DNA from: Naegleria lovaniensis
Lineage: Eukaryota; Heterolobosea; Eutetramitea; Acrasida; Naegleriidae
Length of the DNA stretch: 64,000 bases
NCBI RefSeq assembly: GCF_003324165.1
Contig: NW_025407843.1
Coordinates: 1-64,000 of the forward strand
Direction of reading: 5' to 3'
Part shown: piece by piece, positions 9,378-21,600 of the stretch
Layout of the letters: every line of letters starts with the position of its first letter
Position numbering within the stretch: the stretch's first letter is position 1
Position numbers and translations under genes: made by a program
The notes under the pieces: generated by a model
What the model was told of the DNA's origin: nothing
What the model saw: only the letters and a program-made list of their open reading frames with translations
The model's database searches: none

Positions 9378-11915
9378 ATGAGCAACAATAAGCAGCCGAT
9401 ATCTTCGTCTCCGAGTGGCAGCACAAATCATGCTCCATCATCGTCGGGTGGTGGTCAAAGACAGCAACACAGAGCAAGTGGAAATCAGCAGCAAGCTGGA
9501 AAGAATGATCAGTCTTCTCTTTCCGGACAAAAGAAGAATCCTCCTTCTTCTGTTGCTATTACTGCAAACAAAGGTGCTAAGAGTACTACGAGCAACAATC
9601 CAAGCGCATGGCAAGGTAGTAGTGCTAATACTACTACAACAACAGCTTCTCCTAGCCAGCCATCATCAGCAGAACCAAAGAAATCCAATCCAACACTTGC
9701 AACCAATGTGGTCAATTCACCCAATACACAGCAGTCAATGGATGAAGATGCCGAAGGGTACAGACAAATGGAGAGTGGTGTAGTGATGGATGAGCCTTCC
9801 ATTCAACTTGTCGGTATGTATTCAAAATTGTTTTCTTATGTGCAAAGTTTAATTGTCTTGATTTTATATGATGATTCTTGAATGATGTAATGATGACAAC
9901 CCTAAAACACGTTTGGATTCATATGAACAATCCGAACCATCAACCATACGACTGTCAACATGGCATTGATGAATATATTAGTAAACTCCAAGTCGGGTGG
10001 TATTCGTAATTATTCAATTCGTTATCAGGATCAATCGAATACAACTACTGATAAGATTGAACTAATTCCCTCCGAGGAGGTTCCACAGTTGAGCACTCAA
10101 CCTTCTGACCTCTTGATGTACTCTGATGACGGAACCTATTTGGCTTACCTTGATAAGATTGATCCATTCTCACCTAACAAAGTTTCCAGACTCTTTGTCA
10201 TGGACTCATTCTCAGGCGTCAATAGATACATTCTTGTTCAGCAAAAAGAAATTGCCATCACAAAAGTTCATTTCTCTCCTCGAAATAGCTATTTAATAAC
10301 TTTGGGAAAGTGGAACGGGGAAGCAACAGGACAAGATGACAATATTTTGAATTACAATTTGAGAGTGTGGAAATTAAAACCATCAGCAAGCACACAGGGT
10401 GGACTATCCTTGAATTTGTCTTCCACTCCAATCGAATTGAATGAGAGCGAGCATTTACTTATGAAATTTTCACACAAGCCTACTGAGAGCGGATTATGGC
10501 CAGTGATTCAATGGAATGAAGATGAAACTCTCATGGCTTATTTCAATCCTTCTCAAGAAACTGTCACTTTTTACAATGTTGAGGAAACATTGAATGAGCA
10601 AACAGGACAAAAACAAATATCGTTCCAACTTCGTAACGATATTGTCATTCAAAGAAAAGTGCACGCATTTGCACTTTCTCCAAAGAGTACATTTGCAATT
10701 TATACACACAACACTAACAAATCAACTGAGCAAAATAGTGTGAGACTGTACAAATTGTCCAATGTCAAACGTCCAGCAGCAACCAAACATTTTTCACACG
10801 ATGTTGACTCTGTGGAAATGCGTTGGAATAAGATTGGTACCGCCTTACTCGTGTATACAGCAACAAACACCGACCAAAGTGATAAGAGTTATTATGGTGA
10901 AAACAAGCTATACTATGTGAGATCCAATGGTAATCTTTCTAAGGATATTCAATTGGAGGAAGAAGGACCAGTTCACGATTTGCAATGGTCTCCAAGAGGA
11001 AACGAATTTGTTGCTGTCTATGGCTATTCTGGCCCAAATATGAGAGCAACCTTGTTTGATGCTCAATCTCAACCAATTTTTGAATTCTTACAACAACCAG
11101 AAAACACTACCAACTGGAAAGTGAACAAAATTTTCTATGCACCTCATGGAAGATTTCTCGTGCTGGCTGGATTTGGAGGCTTCACTGGTACACTTCTCTT
11201 CTTTGACAGAGAGAGAAAACGTTTGATGGGAATTAATCAAGCTGCAGAACCAACCTTTGCACACTGGTCTCCAGACTCTCGACTCTTCATTGTTGGAACT
11301 CATTACCCCAAGTTACGTGTTGCCAACAAGTTCCAAATTTACAAGTACAATGGCCAATTAATGTATCAACTCACGTTGCCTCAAGATGATTTCCTCTATC
11401 ATGCCATCTTTCGTCCTGTATTAGCAAGCAGACACAAGAATCGTCCTCCTTCACCTCGTGTCCTCAATCAAGGTGTCGTCAATGGAACCTCTTCAGCTTC
11501 AGCCAACAAGAATTCCTCTCAACAATTCCATTCACAATCTCCCAACACTACAGCTAAAGTTTCTGCCTATGTTCCTCCACACCTTCGAGGAAAAACTGCT
11601 GATGTTGCTCATGGACCACCTCCAGGAAGTAATTTCAATCCGTCATCATCTTTGAATGCATCGAAACCTTCTTCAGGAGGAGCTCCAGTCAAAACAGTTG
11701 TGGCGAATATATTTGCTGGAAAATCAGAGGCAAATCAACCACAAGGTAAAAACTCTCCACCTCCACCCAATTACGAAATGGCTGAAAAGAAGAAGAAGAA
11801 GAGAATTAGAAAGCGAAAGAAGAAGAAGGGCGTTAATGAAGGAGAAGCCGGTTCCAATGCACAAGGCGGTGACAATGACGAAGAAGATGTCGATGAAGAG
11901 GAAGCAGATGAATAA
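9378..11915 (+). CDS. EIF2A: Eukaryotic translation initiation factor 2A
   Basis: Exons 9378..9813 and 9982..11915 (168-nt intron, phase 1) encode about 789 aa. The start is the ATG after an A-run. A 140-residue low-complexity Ser/Gln/Asn N terminus precedes a WD-type propeller. Recognisable eIF2A landmarks include YLAYLDKIDPF...RLFVMDSF, NLRVWKLK, VHAFALSPKSTFAIY, VHDLQWSPRGNEFVAVYG and FAHWSPDSRLFIVGTHYPKLRVANKFQIYKYNG. The distal region has AYVPPHLRGK and a very basic stretch (EKKKKKRIRKRKKKKG), then an acidic tail. eIF2A is a GTP-independent Met-tRNAi-binding factor of the cytosol that supports alternative initiation. The low-complexity N terminus is unusual for the family. Confidence 0.9.
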
Positions 11916-12095
11916 GGCAACCATTCAATGAACGATAGTTTTCTACATTTTACAAATAATTTAAAATATAAAACACTAAGTTTATGAAATGTGAGTTTAC
12001 TGATTGATTGTATTTTCAATGTTGTTGGACGACACTAGCTTGTCTTTATGTGCATGTTTCACACAAATAATTCCCATACCGCCTAATTTAAAAAA

Positions 12096-12104
12096 AACCG
12101 TTAA
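12096..12104 (+). promoter_or_regulatory. Myb-like AACCGTTAA site
   Basis: AACCGTTAA ends 26 bp before the ATG of the NNF1-like gene, within an A/T-rich stretch. It is the same word found upstream of the FHA gene, the MULE-like transposase and the F-box gene. A role in mitotic expression would suit a kinetochore gene, but this is inferred only from the motif. Confidence 0.4.
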
Positions 12105-12130
12105 ATTTTTTCAAAAAGAAAAAAAAATAC

Positions 12131-13432
12131 ATGATGACCGAAGAAGACGAACGTTCTCTCGATTTTGGTGAAAATCCAGAAGATGAATTTTTTCCATCAT
12201 CCGAAGCACAACATGTTCATGCATTTGCAGCCAATGAATTTGAGCCATCGTCCACGGCTGCATCATCAGAAGCCTCTAATGCTCATCCAATAATAACAAC
12301 AGCAACAACAACAGCATCGGACCATCGTGAGTACCAATCGGCAACAACACCCATGTTGGATGAGGAGGAAGATGATCCCATGATCCATATGGTTGATTCA
12401 GCATCTTCTCATCATCAAGATGAAAACCAAGCGATCACACATTTTAATGAACAACAACAACAATCAATGGAAGGGGTGGAAGAAACCTCTTCTCCGAATA
12501 TGAATCATGATGTAGAACCATTCATGATGATGATGGCCGAAGAAAAAGTATTAACCACCAACACCATCCTTCCTCAACCAATCTCTTCCTCAACCGCCGC
12601 CAACACCACCACTAGTGAACACTCTCCTTCCTCCGTAACAGCAGCTACTTCCACAGCAGGACAATCTCTTGCAACTACCAATGCACATTCCATTCAAAAC
12701 ACTTCGTTTGAACAAAATTTTGCTGAAACAGCTCTAAGGTCCTCCTCCAAATATTTGGAAGATGACATTGATTTGGAACGAGTGCATTTTCTTAATGCAT
12801 TTACCACGACAATGTTTGAAAATGTCATGAGGTTGGGTATCAGTCACAACAGTAACACAACTCCATTTGAAACAGCTCTTTCAGCTTTCCCAAAATCTTT
12901 CCTAAAACAATATGAACCCATTCTGTCAGATTGTTTTAGTAAGATGCAACGAACGGAACCTACTCGTTTTATTGAGGATTTGAACGATCTTATGTCGAAT
13001 TATGGGCTCAAGCAAAAATTGAATGCTCTCGATCGAACTGTAAAAATTAATGACCATTGGGTGTATTTTAAGAGGAATCCCAGTGAAAATGAGTCGAAAT
13101 ATGTGGTCGTGACGCCCGATATGAAGCAAGAGGAGAACACGTTACGAAAAAAGAATTGTCTTGCGAGCTTAAAAAGGTATCTAGAGACTAAGCGAGAGCT
13201 TCTACGACAAATGAACCATCACAAACAATTAATCAATCAAATGAATGAGCAGATACAGAGTGAAAACTCTCAGCTCATTAAAACCATTCAAGAGGAGTAC
13301 ATTCCAACCCTTCAACAATACATGTCACCCTTACACAACATTGAGAAGAATTTGGACAATTATTACCGATCTGATACGAAAAGTCAACAATCTCAACAAT
13401 CGAGCAGCAGTGAAAATTCTGAGAAAAGGTAG
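12131..13432 (+). CDS. Probable NNF1/PMF1-like kinetochore subunit
   Basis: This is a single exon of 433 aa. The first 200 residues are acidic, Ser/Thr-rich and low in complexity. From about residue 215 to 410 the pattern follows PMF1/NNF1 of the Mis12 complex: a helix (LERVHFLNAFTTTMFENVMRLG), a mid region (FLKQYEPILSDCFSKMQ), then LKQKLNALDRTV, which resembles the conserved LNxLDxIV, a Trp plus R-P-S stretch, and a long coiled coil (LKRYLETKRELLRQMNHHKQLINQMNEQIQSEN). NNF1 links centromere chromatin to outer kinetochore microtubule binders. The match is pattern-based and could be another coiled-coil protein. The Myb-like site next to the start supports a mitotic role. Confidence 0.5.
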   Translation: MMTEEDERSLDFGENPEDEFFPSSEAQHVHAFAANEFEPSSTAASSEASNAHPIITTATTTASDHREYQSATTPMLDEEEDDPMIHMVDSASSHHQDENQAITHFNEQQQQSMEGVEETSSPNMNHDVEPFMMMMAEEKVLTTNTILPQPISSSTAANTTTSEHSPSSVTAATSTAGQSLATTNAHSIQNTSFEQNFAETALRSSSKYLEDDIDLERVHFLNAFTTTMFENVMRLGISHNSNTTPFETALSAFPKSFLKQYEPILSDCFSKMQRTEPTRFIEDLNDLMSNYGLKQKLNALDRTVKINDHWVYFKRNPSENESKYVVVTPDMKQEENTLRKKNCLASLKRYLETKRELLRQMNHHKQLINQMNEQIQSENSQLIKTIQEEYIPTLQQYMSPLHNIEKNLDNYYRSDTKSQQSQQSSSSENSEKR

Positions 13433-13753
13433 TGTCTAAAATAGAGCGTTGAAGAAAGGCCAACAAAACATGCAGAGCAGAGAGCAAATTGGTATGGAGA
13501 TGCAGTCAGTGAAATAAGACTGGATGTTAAACAAGCTCACATACTTGAAACCTCTAAGCAAATCTAAGTAACTTGATAAATTATTTTTTAACCAATTCTA
13601 CGGTTTCATGTAGGTCCATTCTCTAGTCCGTGTTGATAGCAAAAAGGTGATTCACAATGGTTTGATGAAAATGTTTATTGTTGTTATGGTTTCTTAAGGA
13701 TTTGACAGATTATCAGTACATCTTTGTTTAAACAACATAAATATTTAACGACA
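13433..13753. other. Intergenic, no gene seen
   Basis: This A/T-rich gap lies between the NNF1-like gene and tRNA-Ala. No open frame longer than about 60 codons with coding character, no clear repeat and no RNA fold stand out. It probably holds the 3' end of the upstream mRNA and the tRNA 5' flank. Confidence 0.5.
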
Positions 13754-13826
13754 GGGCTTGTAGTTCACATGGTAGAATATTTCCTTAGCATGGAAGGGGT
13801 ACCGGGATCGATACCCGGCAAGTCCA
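13754..13826 (+). tRNA. tRNA-Ala (AGC)
   Basis: A complete 73-nt cloverleaf can be drawn. The acceptor GGGCTTG pairs with CAAGTCC, D stem GTTC pairs with GAAT, anticodon stem TTTCC pairs with GGAAG around loop TTAGCAT, and T stem CCGGG pairs with CCCGG. The anticodon is AGC. The acceptor contains the G3:U70 pair that marks alanine tRNAs. There is no intron and no encoded CCA; A73 is the discriminator. A T-rich run (TTTTTATTTTT) 4 nt downstream fits Pol III termination. The T loop is ATCGATA rather than the usual TTCG start, so the B box is slightly off consensus. Confidence 0.93.
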
Positions 13827-14330
13827 AAATTTTTATTTTTGCAGAAAGGTTCATGGATGAATTATTTTAACCCTAATTATAGTCCTTGTACTTTTTGACT
13901 TGATTTAAAACAAACGTTTCATCATTCAAAAACTCGATCGGAAAGAATTTATCATATTTTAATTCTCCATGTTCAAGCCATTTCTTCTTTCCTAATTGTT
14001 GTCTGTCCGTTCAAATATTTCAGTATTTCAGTAAGGTTCATCATCACGATTATTTGTATCTATCAGATTTATCCTCACGGGTTCATGATCTGCAATACGT
14101 TATTACAGTTTGTGTCCGTTTTTGTTTTTTCATGATGAGAATTCAATTTCCGATGATGATCATCGTCATCATTTAAATCAATGTATTTTCTGTAGTGTTT
14201 AGATCCAAATCAATAGTTATTTCTTTTGGACATTTTTACAAGAATTGACCTCTTTCAGCTCTGCAACAAGTTCTTCTCATTTCTCAGTGTAACATTTCTG
14301 TCTTCTTGTTGGTAACAAGTACAATTAAAA
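13827..14330. other. Intergenic, promoter region of the receptor kinase
   Basis: After the tRNA terminator the gap is A/T-rich with no convincing ORF. A short imperfect palindrome (GATGATGATCATCGTCATC, about 14153-14171) is probably simple sequence. The 3' part must contain the receptor-kinase promoter, but I see no recognisable box. Confidence 0.45.
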
Positions 14331-17300
14331 ATGCTACAATCCGTGACAGTTGTCAGTTTCTTGTTGCTTGGGTGCCTCATTGACTTGATCACTTTTCACA
14401 ACACGGCCCAACTCTATTTCAATCATCTACTCCGAAACCACCATCACACGACTTTATTTGTGAACGGCCAATCCCTCCCTCCTCCTCCCATCCATTCACT
14501 CATCATGGACTCGTCGATCAACTCTACCAATTTTCTCTTCTTTTATATTGACGCTCGGAGCAATGCATCCATCCAATGTGGAGACACTCCTCAAAATCCA
14601 TGTCAACATTTTTCAAATATCATTTCAAATCTCTACTCGGAAATGAACGTCAGCACACTTTATATTCATGTTGCTAAAGGAATTTATTCGAGTGACGCTG
14701 ATTGTATGGTGGCATTTCCATCTGGACGATTTGAAACTATTGTTGTGGAAGGAAATGATGCAATTGTGGATTGTTCCAATAGTAAGGCATCTTTTTGGAT
14801 GGATCTGAGTGAAAAGAAATATCCTTCAGAATTTATCGTTCGAAATTTGGAGTTGAATGTTGACATGTCGTTGTTGTTGAATGCACACTTTATTTGTTAT
14901 GAATGTCTGTTAAGAAATGTGGCCATTAGAGATACAAGAGTCACAGTCGTGGATAGTGTGATTCAAAACAATCAATGGAGTTTTCGTTCTCAAAAGACAA
15001 TCATTCGTTCAAAAATCATCAATAGTCAATTTAAACATTCTTCGAGTTTGGAGATACAAGATTGGACAGTTACAGATTCAATATTAGAAAATGTCATGTT
15101 TGACTCGAGTTGGATTTCTGATTCAGAATATCAACCCATCAGTGCTCACTTTTCCATCACGAATACCACTATTATTCATTCAAATTTTACAATATTATAT
15201 TCACAGGTCACACTTAACAACTCCAAGTTTGTGTCAAGCTTTTCCAAAATTGCCTCTTCAAATGTTGTGGAAATTCATGGATGCACCTTTACTGAACATT
15301 CGTTTTTAATGTCAGGAGGAGTTTTCTCATTGATCATTTCTTCATCCAAGTTTGAAAACATTTCAAAGAAGGAAAATATGGTTAGAGTCGTCGGAGGACA
15401 AAGTCTACGCATTGAGAAGTGCACATTTTCAAGATCAGAGGCGAGATCAGTTTCAGTGAACAGTATTTCAGCTGTGATTATTGAACATTCAATATTTTCA
15501 CACACGGGAGGAATTTTTATTGATTTTCAAGACATTTCTTCGAACGCAAAATTATTAATTTCCGATTCCACATTTACCAACAATACATCTGTGAACAATG
15601 GAGGTGCATTGTCAGTAGCTTTTGCAAATCTAGTTGTTTTTAGACGCTGTCAATTTACTTTCAACTCTGCAACAAGCAATGGTGGAGCGTTATTTATCCA
15701 AGCACAACATTTAATGCTCTACACATCAGAGTTTTCAAATAATACGGCAACGAATGGTGGAGCTATCTATTTATTGAAACCAGAAAATGATTTAATTGTG
15801 CCAAATTATAGCTTTGGTTATACCTCATTTCAAGAAAATACAGCCCATATTCATGGTGGAGCTCTTTACATGGGAACAGAACACTCTCATGTAGATGCTC
15901 ATCACTTTTCTTGTACCTCAAATATTGCAAGGTATAGTGGAGGTTGTCTCTATTCCTTAAAATTCTTGGAAAATTGGGAAAGAGACTCTTCTTTCTTAAA
16001 TAATATGGCTCTCGGTTATGGAAACTCGTATGGATATCCTCTGTATAACTTGTCCTTCTCGAGTACAGTTGAATTTAATGATGGAAAGAAAGTATTGAGT
16101 GATGGATCGACTATTCCTGTCATGTCTGTTTATCCTGGAGAGAGAATAATGTCACTCTCGTTGAGTAATATTCAAAATTTTGATGGAACTCGTGTGAAAT
16201 TCCTGCGTACTCCTCTTTCGATTCGGTATGATGAAAGCATGACAAAAATTGAGTACCTAACCTCATCAAGGAACACAAGCAAAATCGAAAGTATTTCAGT
16301 GAAGCTTCCAAGTGACACTTTACCAAGTGTGACAGTTTTAGCACATCTTCAGATTGATTCACGCAATGAAATACCTTTTCGAATCAAGATTTTGCCATGC
16401 CCGCCTAATTTTCATCTTGAAAACAGATATTCCATAGACGGATATATTTGTGTTGAAGATATTCCATTGCATGTCATTATTCCTGTCGTGGCCGTTGTCA
16501 CATTAATTATTTTCGGGTTACTTTTAGCAGGAATATTGACCTTGGCTTACACATGTCACAAGGTCATTCAAAAATTGAAAACATTGGAAAGAAAGCAACG
16601 GTATGTGTTAACAGTCAACATTACTTTACATGTCTTTTCTACAAAGTGCTGAAAAACAATTAGAGACTAATTTTATAGGAATGAAAACCTATTTTGAAGC
16701 AAGTTACTCGACCTCTCTGTTAAAGAATGATTTTCTTGAACGACGATCGGACGAAGAAACCAAATATTTGATTCCAGTCGAAGATTTGAAAATTATTAAG
16801 AAAATTGGTGAAGGTATGTTCATTTCACAAATTTAGAAATATATATTGAAATGATGTTTACATAAAAACTTGCTGTTTCTATTATTCAAACAACCAGGAG
16901 CTAATGGAAGTGTGTTTCGAGCCAATTGGAACGGCACTGAAGTTGCAGTAAAAGCTCTCAAATCAGATGTGACTTCTGAGGAATCGGCCGAATTTCAGAA
17001 GGAAGCAGCATTGTTGAGCACGCTTCGTCATCCAAATATTGTCAATTTTTATGGAATTAGCATTTCAGACTCTACCAAGTGTATGGTTGTGGAATATTTA
17101 CCTATGGGAAGTTTGGATCGTCTAATTTATAATTGTAAACTTGGTAATCAAGTGTTGACGTTTTCACAAAAGTTGGAAATTTTATTAGGGGTTGCCAAAG
17201 GAATGGCTTATATGCATTCATTGAAACCAAATCCAATTCTTCACAGAGATTTGAAACCAGCAAATATTTTGTTATGTGGAATGGATCATCATTTGATGAG

Positions 17301-17865
17301 TAAGGTTTGTGATTTTGGATTGTCAACTGTCATGGGCTGTTCCAATACAGCAACGACAAATATTGGAACATTTTTTTACATGGCCAATGTAAGTGAAATT
17401 CCATTTTCACACTATTTTACAAATCGCATCTGTAAATTTGACGAATATTGACAACAGGAAATGATTGAAGGAAATATCAAGTATAATCACAAAGTGGACA
17501 TTTACAGTTTTGCAATCATTATGTGGGAATTATTTTTTGAAGAAACTCCATATGTGAGTCAACATTTGAAAAAGTTTCAACAATTCCATTTGGAAAATTC
17601 ATATCATGAAGTCGTGAATGATTCTGGACCTCGAATTTTACTTCAAGTCGTGAAAGGATATCGACCAATGATTCCATTTTCCAATGAAGTGGAAATGGAA
17701 ATGTGGATTCATGAATTTGTAGCTCCACAAAATCCAAATGTACCTCTCGATTCACTTGTGAAAAAGACAAGGATGTATATCGATTTGATGAAGAAGTGTT
17801 GGAGTTGTAATCCTGAATTGAGACCTGATTTTATTCAAATTATTGAGAGTTTGTCTTTGGTTTGA
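14331..17865 (+). CDS. Receptor-like kinase with beta-helix ectodomain (TKL-type)
   Basis: Four exons, 14331..16600, 16647..16813, 16898..17388 and 17458..17865, join in phase and give about 1,111 aa. An N-terminal hydrophobic signal (VVSFLLLGCLIDLI) leads into some 650 residues of right-handed beta-helix-like rungs. These end in GGA repeats of the polymorphic-membrane-protein type (NNGGALSV, SNGGALFI, TNGGAIYL, HGGALYMG). A membrane span (HVIIPVVAVVTLIIFGLLLAGI) follows, then a kinase: EGANGSVFRANW, VAVKAL, HRDLKPANILL and DFGLS. The expected APE after the activation loop reads ANE across the last exon junction. Beta-helix plus tyrosine-kinase-like receptors are known as an expanded type in amoebae. 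Ligand is unknown. It may sense surfaces, bacteria or sugars (inference). Confidence 0.85.
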
Positions 17866-18310
17866 ATGTTTTAAGCTCTGAATGGAACACCCAAACATTG
17901 AAGTGTGCATTCTGTAGAATTTGCAATGTGAAGCACTTTTCAAACTCAACCGACGCCATTTAATTCCATTTTCAACATGCGATCTTTTTAGACATGACTC
18001 AATTTATGAACAATGGAGACTTGCATTTAAAAAAGAGCATCATTGTATAATGTCCATTTGCCTGTGGTTGAGGTCTTGTAAAGCAATGACAAGGGCGATC
18101 AATTAGTATGATGATTTGTCATTTAATTGTTGACAGAATTTGAACAGTCATGATGAGAAACATTATTGTACACAAAATATTTACATCTACAGTTAGCTGA
18201 CATGCATAGTTTGACGTAAGTTTCAGCTCAATTCTACTTTCATTTTGGATGACAGATGTTGAAACTTTTATCCTAATATCCTGTCTACAAGATTCTCAAA
18301 TTACCGCTAA
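17866..18310. other. Intergenic, nothing firm
   Basis: No supported gene. There is a plausible small GT-AG pair (GTAAGTTTCAG... to ...GGATGACAG, about 18216-18255), which could belong to the upstream part of the truncated ORF that follows, but no convincing exon could be joined to it. Confidence 0.35.
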
Positions 18311-18559
18311 TTCTTCACACAAACAAGTCCAAATTTTGGCTTTATATGGAAGTACTTTGTTGAGGTATTTAGCTCATGCAAAGCTGTTCTTGTAGACCAA
18401 AATACGTATTTGAACCACAATGTCGTATTGTATGAATTAGGGGCCCATCCAGATTTCGTCAATGTTTGGATCGAAAAACATCAAACGGGAAGCCACGGCA
18501 GACGTTTCGTCGAGATTATTAGCTGGCGTTCCCAACTCCCAGAAATAGTGTTACAATAG
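18311..18559 (+). pseudogene. Truncated host ORF ending in a transposon terminal repeat
   Basis: An open frame of 82 codons starts just after an in-frame stop and has normal coding character (for example VVLYELGAHPDFVNVWIEK, then GSHGRRFVEIISW). It runs without a break into the left terminal repeat of the P-like element at 18523 and stops inside it at TAG 18557-18559. The last dozen residues are therefore transposon-derived. No ATG lies at its beginning, so an upstream exon is missing or unrecognised. I do not recognise the family. It is probably the remnant of a plus-strand gene cut by the insertion. It could also be part of the element, if the element is longer than its visible repeats. Confidence 0.4.
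18523..18537 (+). repeat. Left terminal inverted repeat, P-like element
   Basis: CTGGCGTTCCCAACT matches the right-end copy perfectly in inverted orientation. The sequence outside shows no similarity to the other flank, which sets the border. Confidence 0.65.
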
Positions 18560-18664
18560 CATTTGGAAAGCACTTTATTTTTTAGAATCCTAACCATTTT
18601 AAAAAAGGTCGAGCAGGCTGTCGAAGTTTTGTTCTGGTGTTTGCTGGAGGTTTTTTCAATAAAA

Positions 18665-21600
18665 ATGTTAAAACATGAACGAAACGCCTTTGTCGGTCTG
18701 TTGAGACCGGAATATCATGTTGCCATCAAAACAATGCTATTCGCAGTCCATCAATATATTAATGTCGAACATTTAATAGAAGATATTATTGATCAATGTG
18801 GATTTCATCGCAAGGATTTTAATACCATCCATCGCCATCTCGAACTATATTTCTCATACCTCATCACACACAACAAACGAGTCCCATTTGTTCTATACTG
18901 TTGCAAATTCCAGGTTGACAATTCAACAAAGATTGCACAATATGTTACTGATTGCATTGACCCGGACGAGGATAGTGCTATCTATAACATTTACTCTGAC
19001 CCAAAATTTCAAAATCAAAGACAAAATCAAGAGTTAACATCAGAATGGATCAACAAACTACATTTTCAAGGCTATTTGAAATTGAAAGAGTGTCATGACG
19101 AGCTGATGCGAATTCGTCAAAAACGTAAACACTCCAAAACAAGTACAGCTTGCGAAGACCCACCTCAAACCTCAACAACGTCACAACGTTATTCTAGTTC
19201 AACCATCATGAAATTACTCGAACCAGAAAAAAATGTCGGCGTTATTGAATTACATAAAATCCTGGATCATGGTTTTGCTGAAGACTACATCACGTTGTCA
19301 TATTCAACAAAAGAACAAACAGCACCGTATTACATGCTGCAACAACTAATTAACAACAAATTTATTCCAACACACTCATCAATTGTAAATACCAAGTCCG
19401 ACACCATCTCTCATAATTTTGTAGACCATGCTGATTTTAAATCACAAAATAACGATGATGATAGTTATTATTCGGAATGTGATATATTTGATGAGGATAT
19501 TCAAGAATTGAAAAAATTGTTTTTTCAGGTGTTAGGTAGTCGCAAATTAGTACCTCGAACTTTCTTTTTCACATATCTTCGTGATGCTTTTTCACAATTA
19601 ATTTGCAAAGACAGTAGAGGCCATAGATGGAGCCCATCTGTTCTTTGTTTTGCTCAAGATTTATTGGTTATCATGGGATACAATGCGTATGAAGCATTGG
19701 CGAGAGGGTTGAAACGAGGACAAGAATTTGAACCCTCTTCTGAAAGATGTAACTTAGTCCTACCTTGTTCATCCACACTCGACCATCATTTTCACACCGC
19801 ATCATATGGAGAAGGGAATACTAAACTAGACAAAGATGACTTTGATAAGCTAGTAGAAAAAATGAAGGTTATTGAAAATCAAAATTTTGGTCTTGTTCAA
19901 ATTGATGCAGTAGATGTAACACCGCATTTAGGAATCAATACCAAGCTTGGGCTTGTATACGGTGCCAATGAAGGTCCATTGAAGATTAGTGATTGTACTG
20001 CACTAGCTCAGAGTCCGAATTTTCCACCCAAGGGTTTTTTAGCTGAAAAAATTGTTCAAACTTTATATTGCAGTATTAACGGTGAAGTTCGAATTCCTGG
20101 AAACTTCAAAGTATGCACTACTGAAACTGAACAAACCATTAGAGACACGATTTCTGAATTTCGTGACACATATACTCGAAACATCGTCTGTACTGTGTCA
20201 GATGCAGGGTCTGCTAATTACAAATATTTCACATCGAGCCCAAATGAACTACATCATTTTTGCTACAGTCACCATTGCAAAAACATGAGGAATGCAATTA
20301 ATGGGAGACCAAAATTATATCCGGTTGCCACTAAAGTAGGTGCTCCAAACCTTCAAATTGCACGCCATTCCTCTGCTTGTATTTCTTCCAACGACAACGG
20401 AAACGGTTGCCATTTGATGAAAATTGTTATTCAAAGAACACAAGCGACCAACATACCACTTTCCTTCATAGTGAATGACAAAGACACAATTTCATTTGAA
20501 TGGAAAGAAAAAGAACCACGGAATTTTAACTCTGGAGGCATTTCTTTCTATCATAGCAGCAATGACAACGAATTAAGTGTTACGTTGTTGAGTGAAACCC
20601 TTCATACTAACATTGGTAAAGTGTGTGTGGCAAATTTTAGCAATCAAGACATAGCTGTCACCAAAATTTCTTGTTCTATTTTACAACGATTTGAATTGAA
20701 CACACTCGATGAAATATATAGACAACAACCTTTAGAGTGGTGTAAAATAGTTAAACGGAGCTCGTTTATCAAATATGATGATCAATCTGAGGATGTATTA
20801 CGTGATGTATGCAATTTACAGTTACTTGAAAAATTACGATTATTGAACGAGAGAACCAACTATCGATATTTAGGATTCTATAAGTACTTAAAAGCGATAC
20901 ATGATTTATTTCATGTTTACGATGACAAAAATCATGATGGAACATCTTCACACAATTTGCACGAAGTGTTGCAAGTTCTTAAGGAAAATTTGGACTATTT
21001 GAATGAGTGGGATACCGTTTTCCAAGACGTCATTATTTCCAATAAGAATAATAATTTTACATTATCCGGAACCCTCACAAAAAACATCATTATCCATAAC
21101 ATCAAAACAATTCAGAAATTGATCAGAATTATTCCACAAGATGCAGTTTTTGATTTGTCTTTATTGGGAACACGTTCTCTTGAAGGATTTTTCGGAGAGT
21201 CACGTGATTATTCAAAAAGAACCACAGTATTGGACTATCATAGAAGTTACTCAAACATGAAAATCAAATTAGTGAAAAAAGAATGTGTATATCTTTCATA
21301 CAATAACGATAGAAAGAGGAAATATTGTGATGCCCCTAGTCAAATTAACCAACAAATTTTGATGAGAATGACTGAAAAACAATTTGTTGACTTTAATAAT
21401 GAAAGAAAGCAAGCTAGAGAAAGCGTGACATCCATTTCTTATAGTTTTACAGATCAAGATTTAATTTGTGCGAAAGACTTACAATTGCGATGTTTACAAC
21501 ATCGTGTCAACTCCATCCGTCAATCATACCATCAGTCAAGACATGACTATAGGGCCGGATTTGCCACCGATTTCATGGAGACAAGCATTTCCAATTACTA

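Noticed and set aside
14153-14171. GATGATGATCATCGTCATC palindrome
   Set aside because: Built from GAT/ATC simple repeats and likely chance; no partner site found.
17921-18106. Short plus-strand frame after the receptor kinase
   Set aside because: 61 codons with no motif, in the expected 3' UTR.
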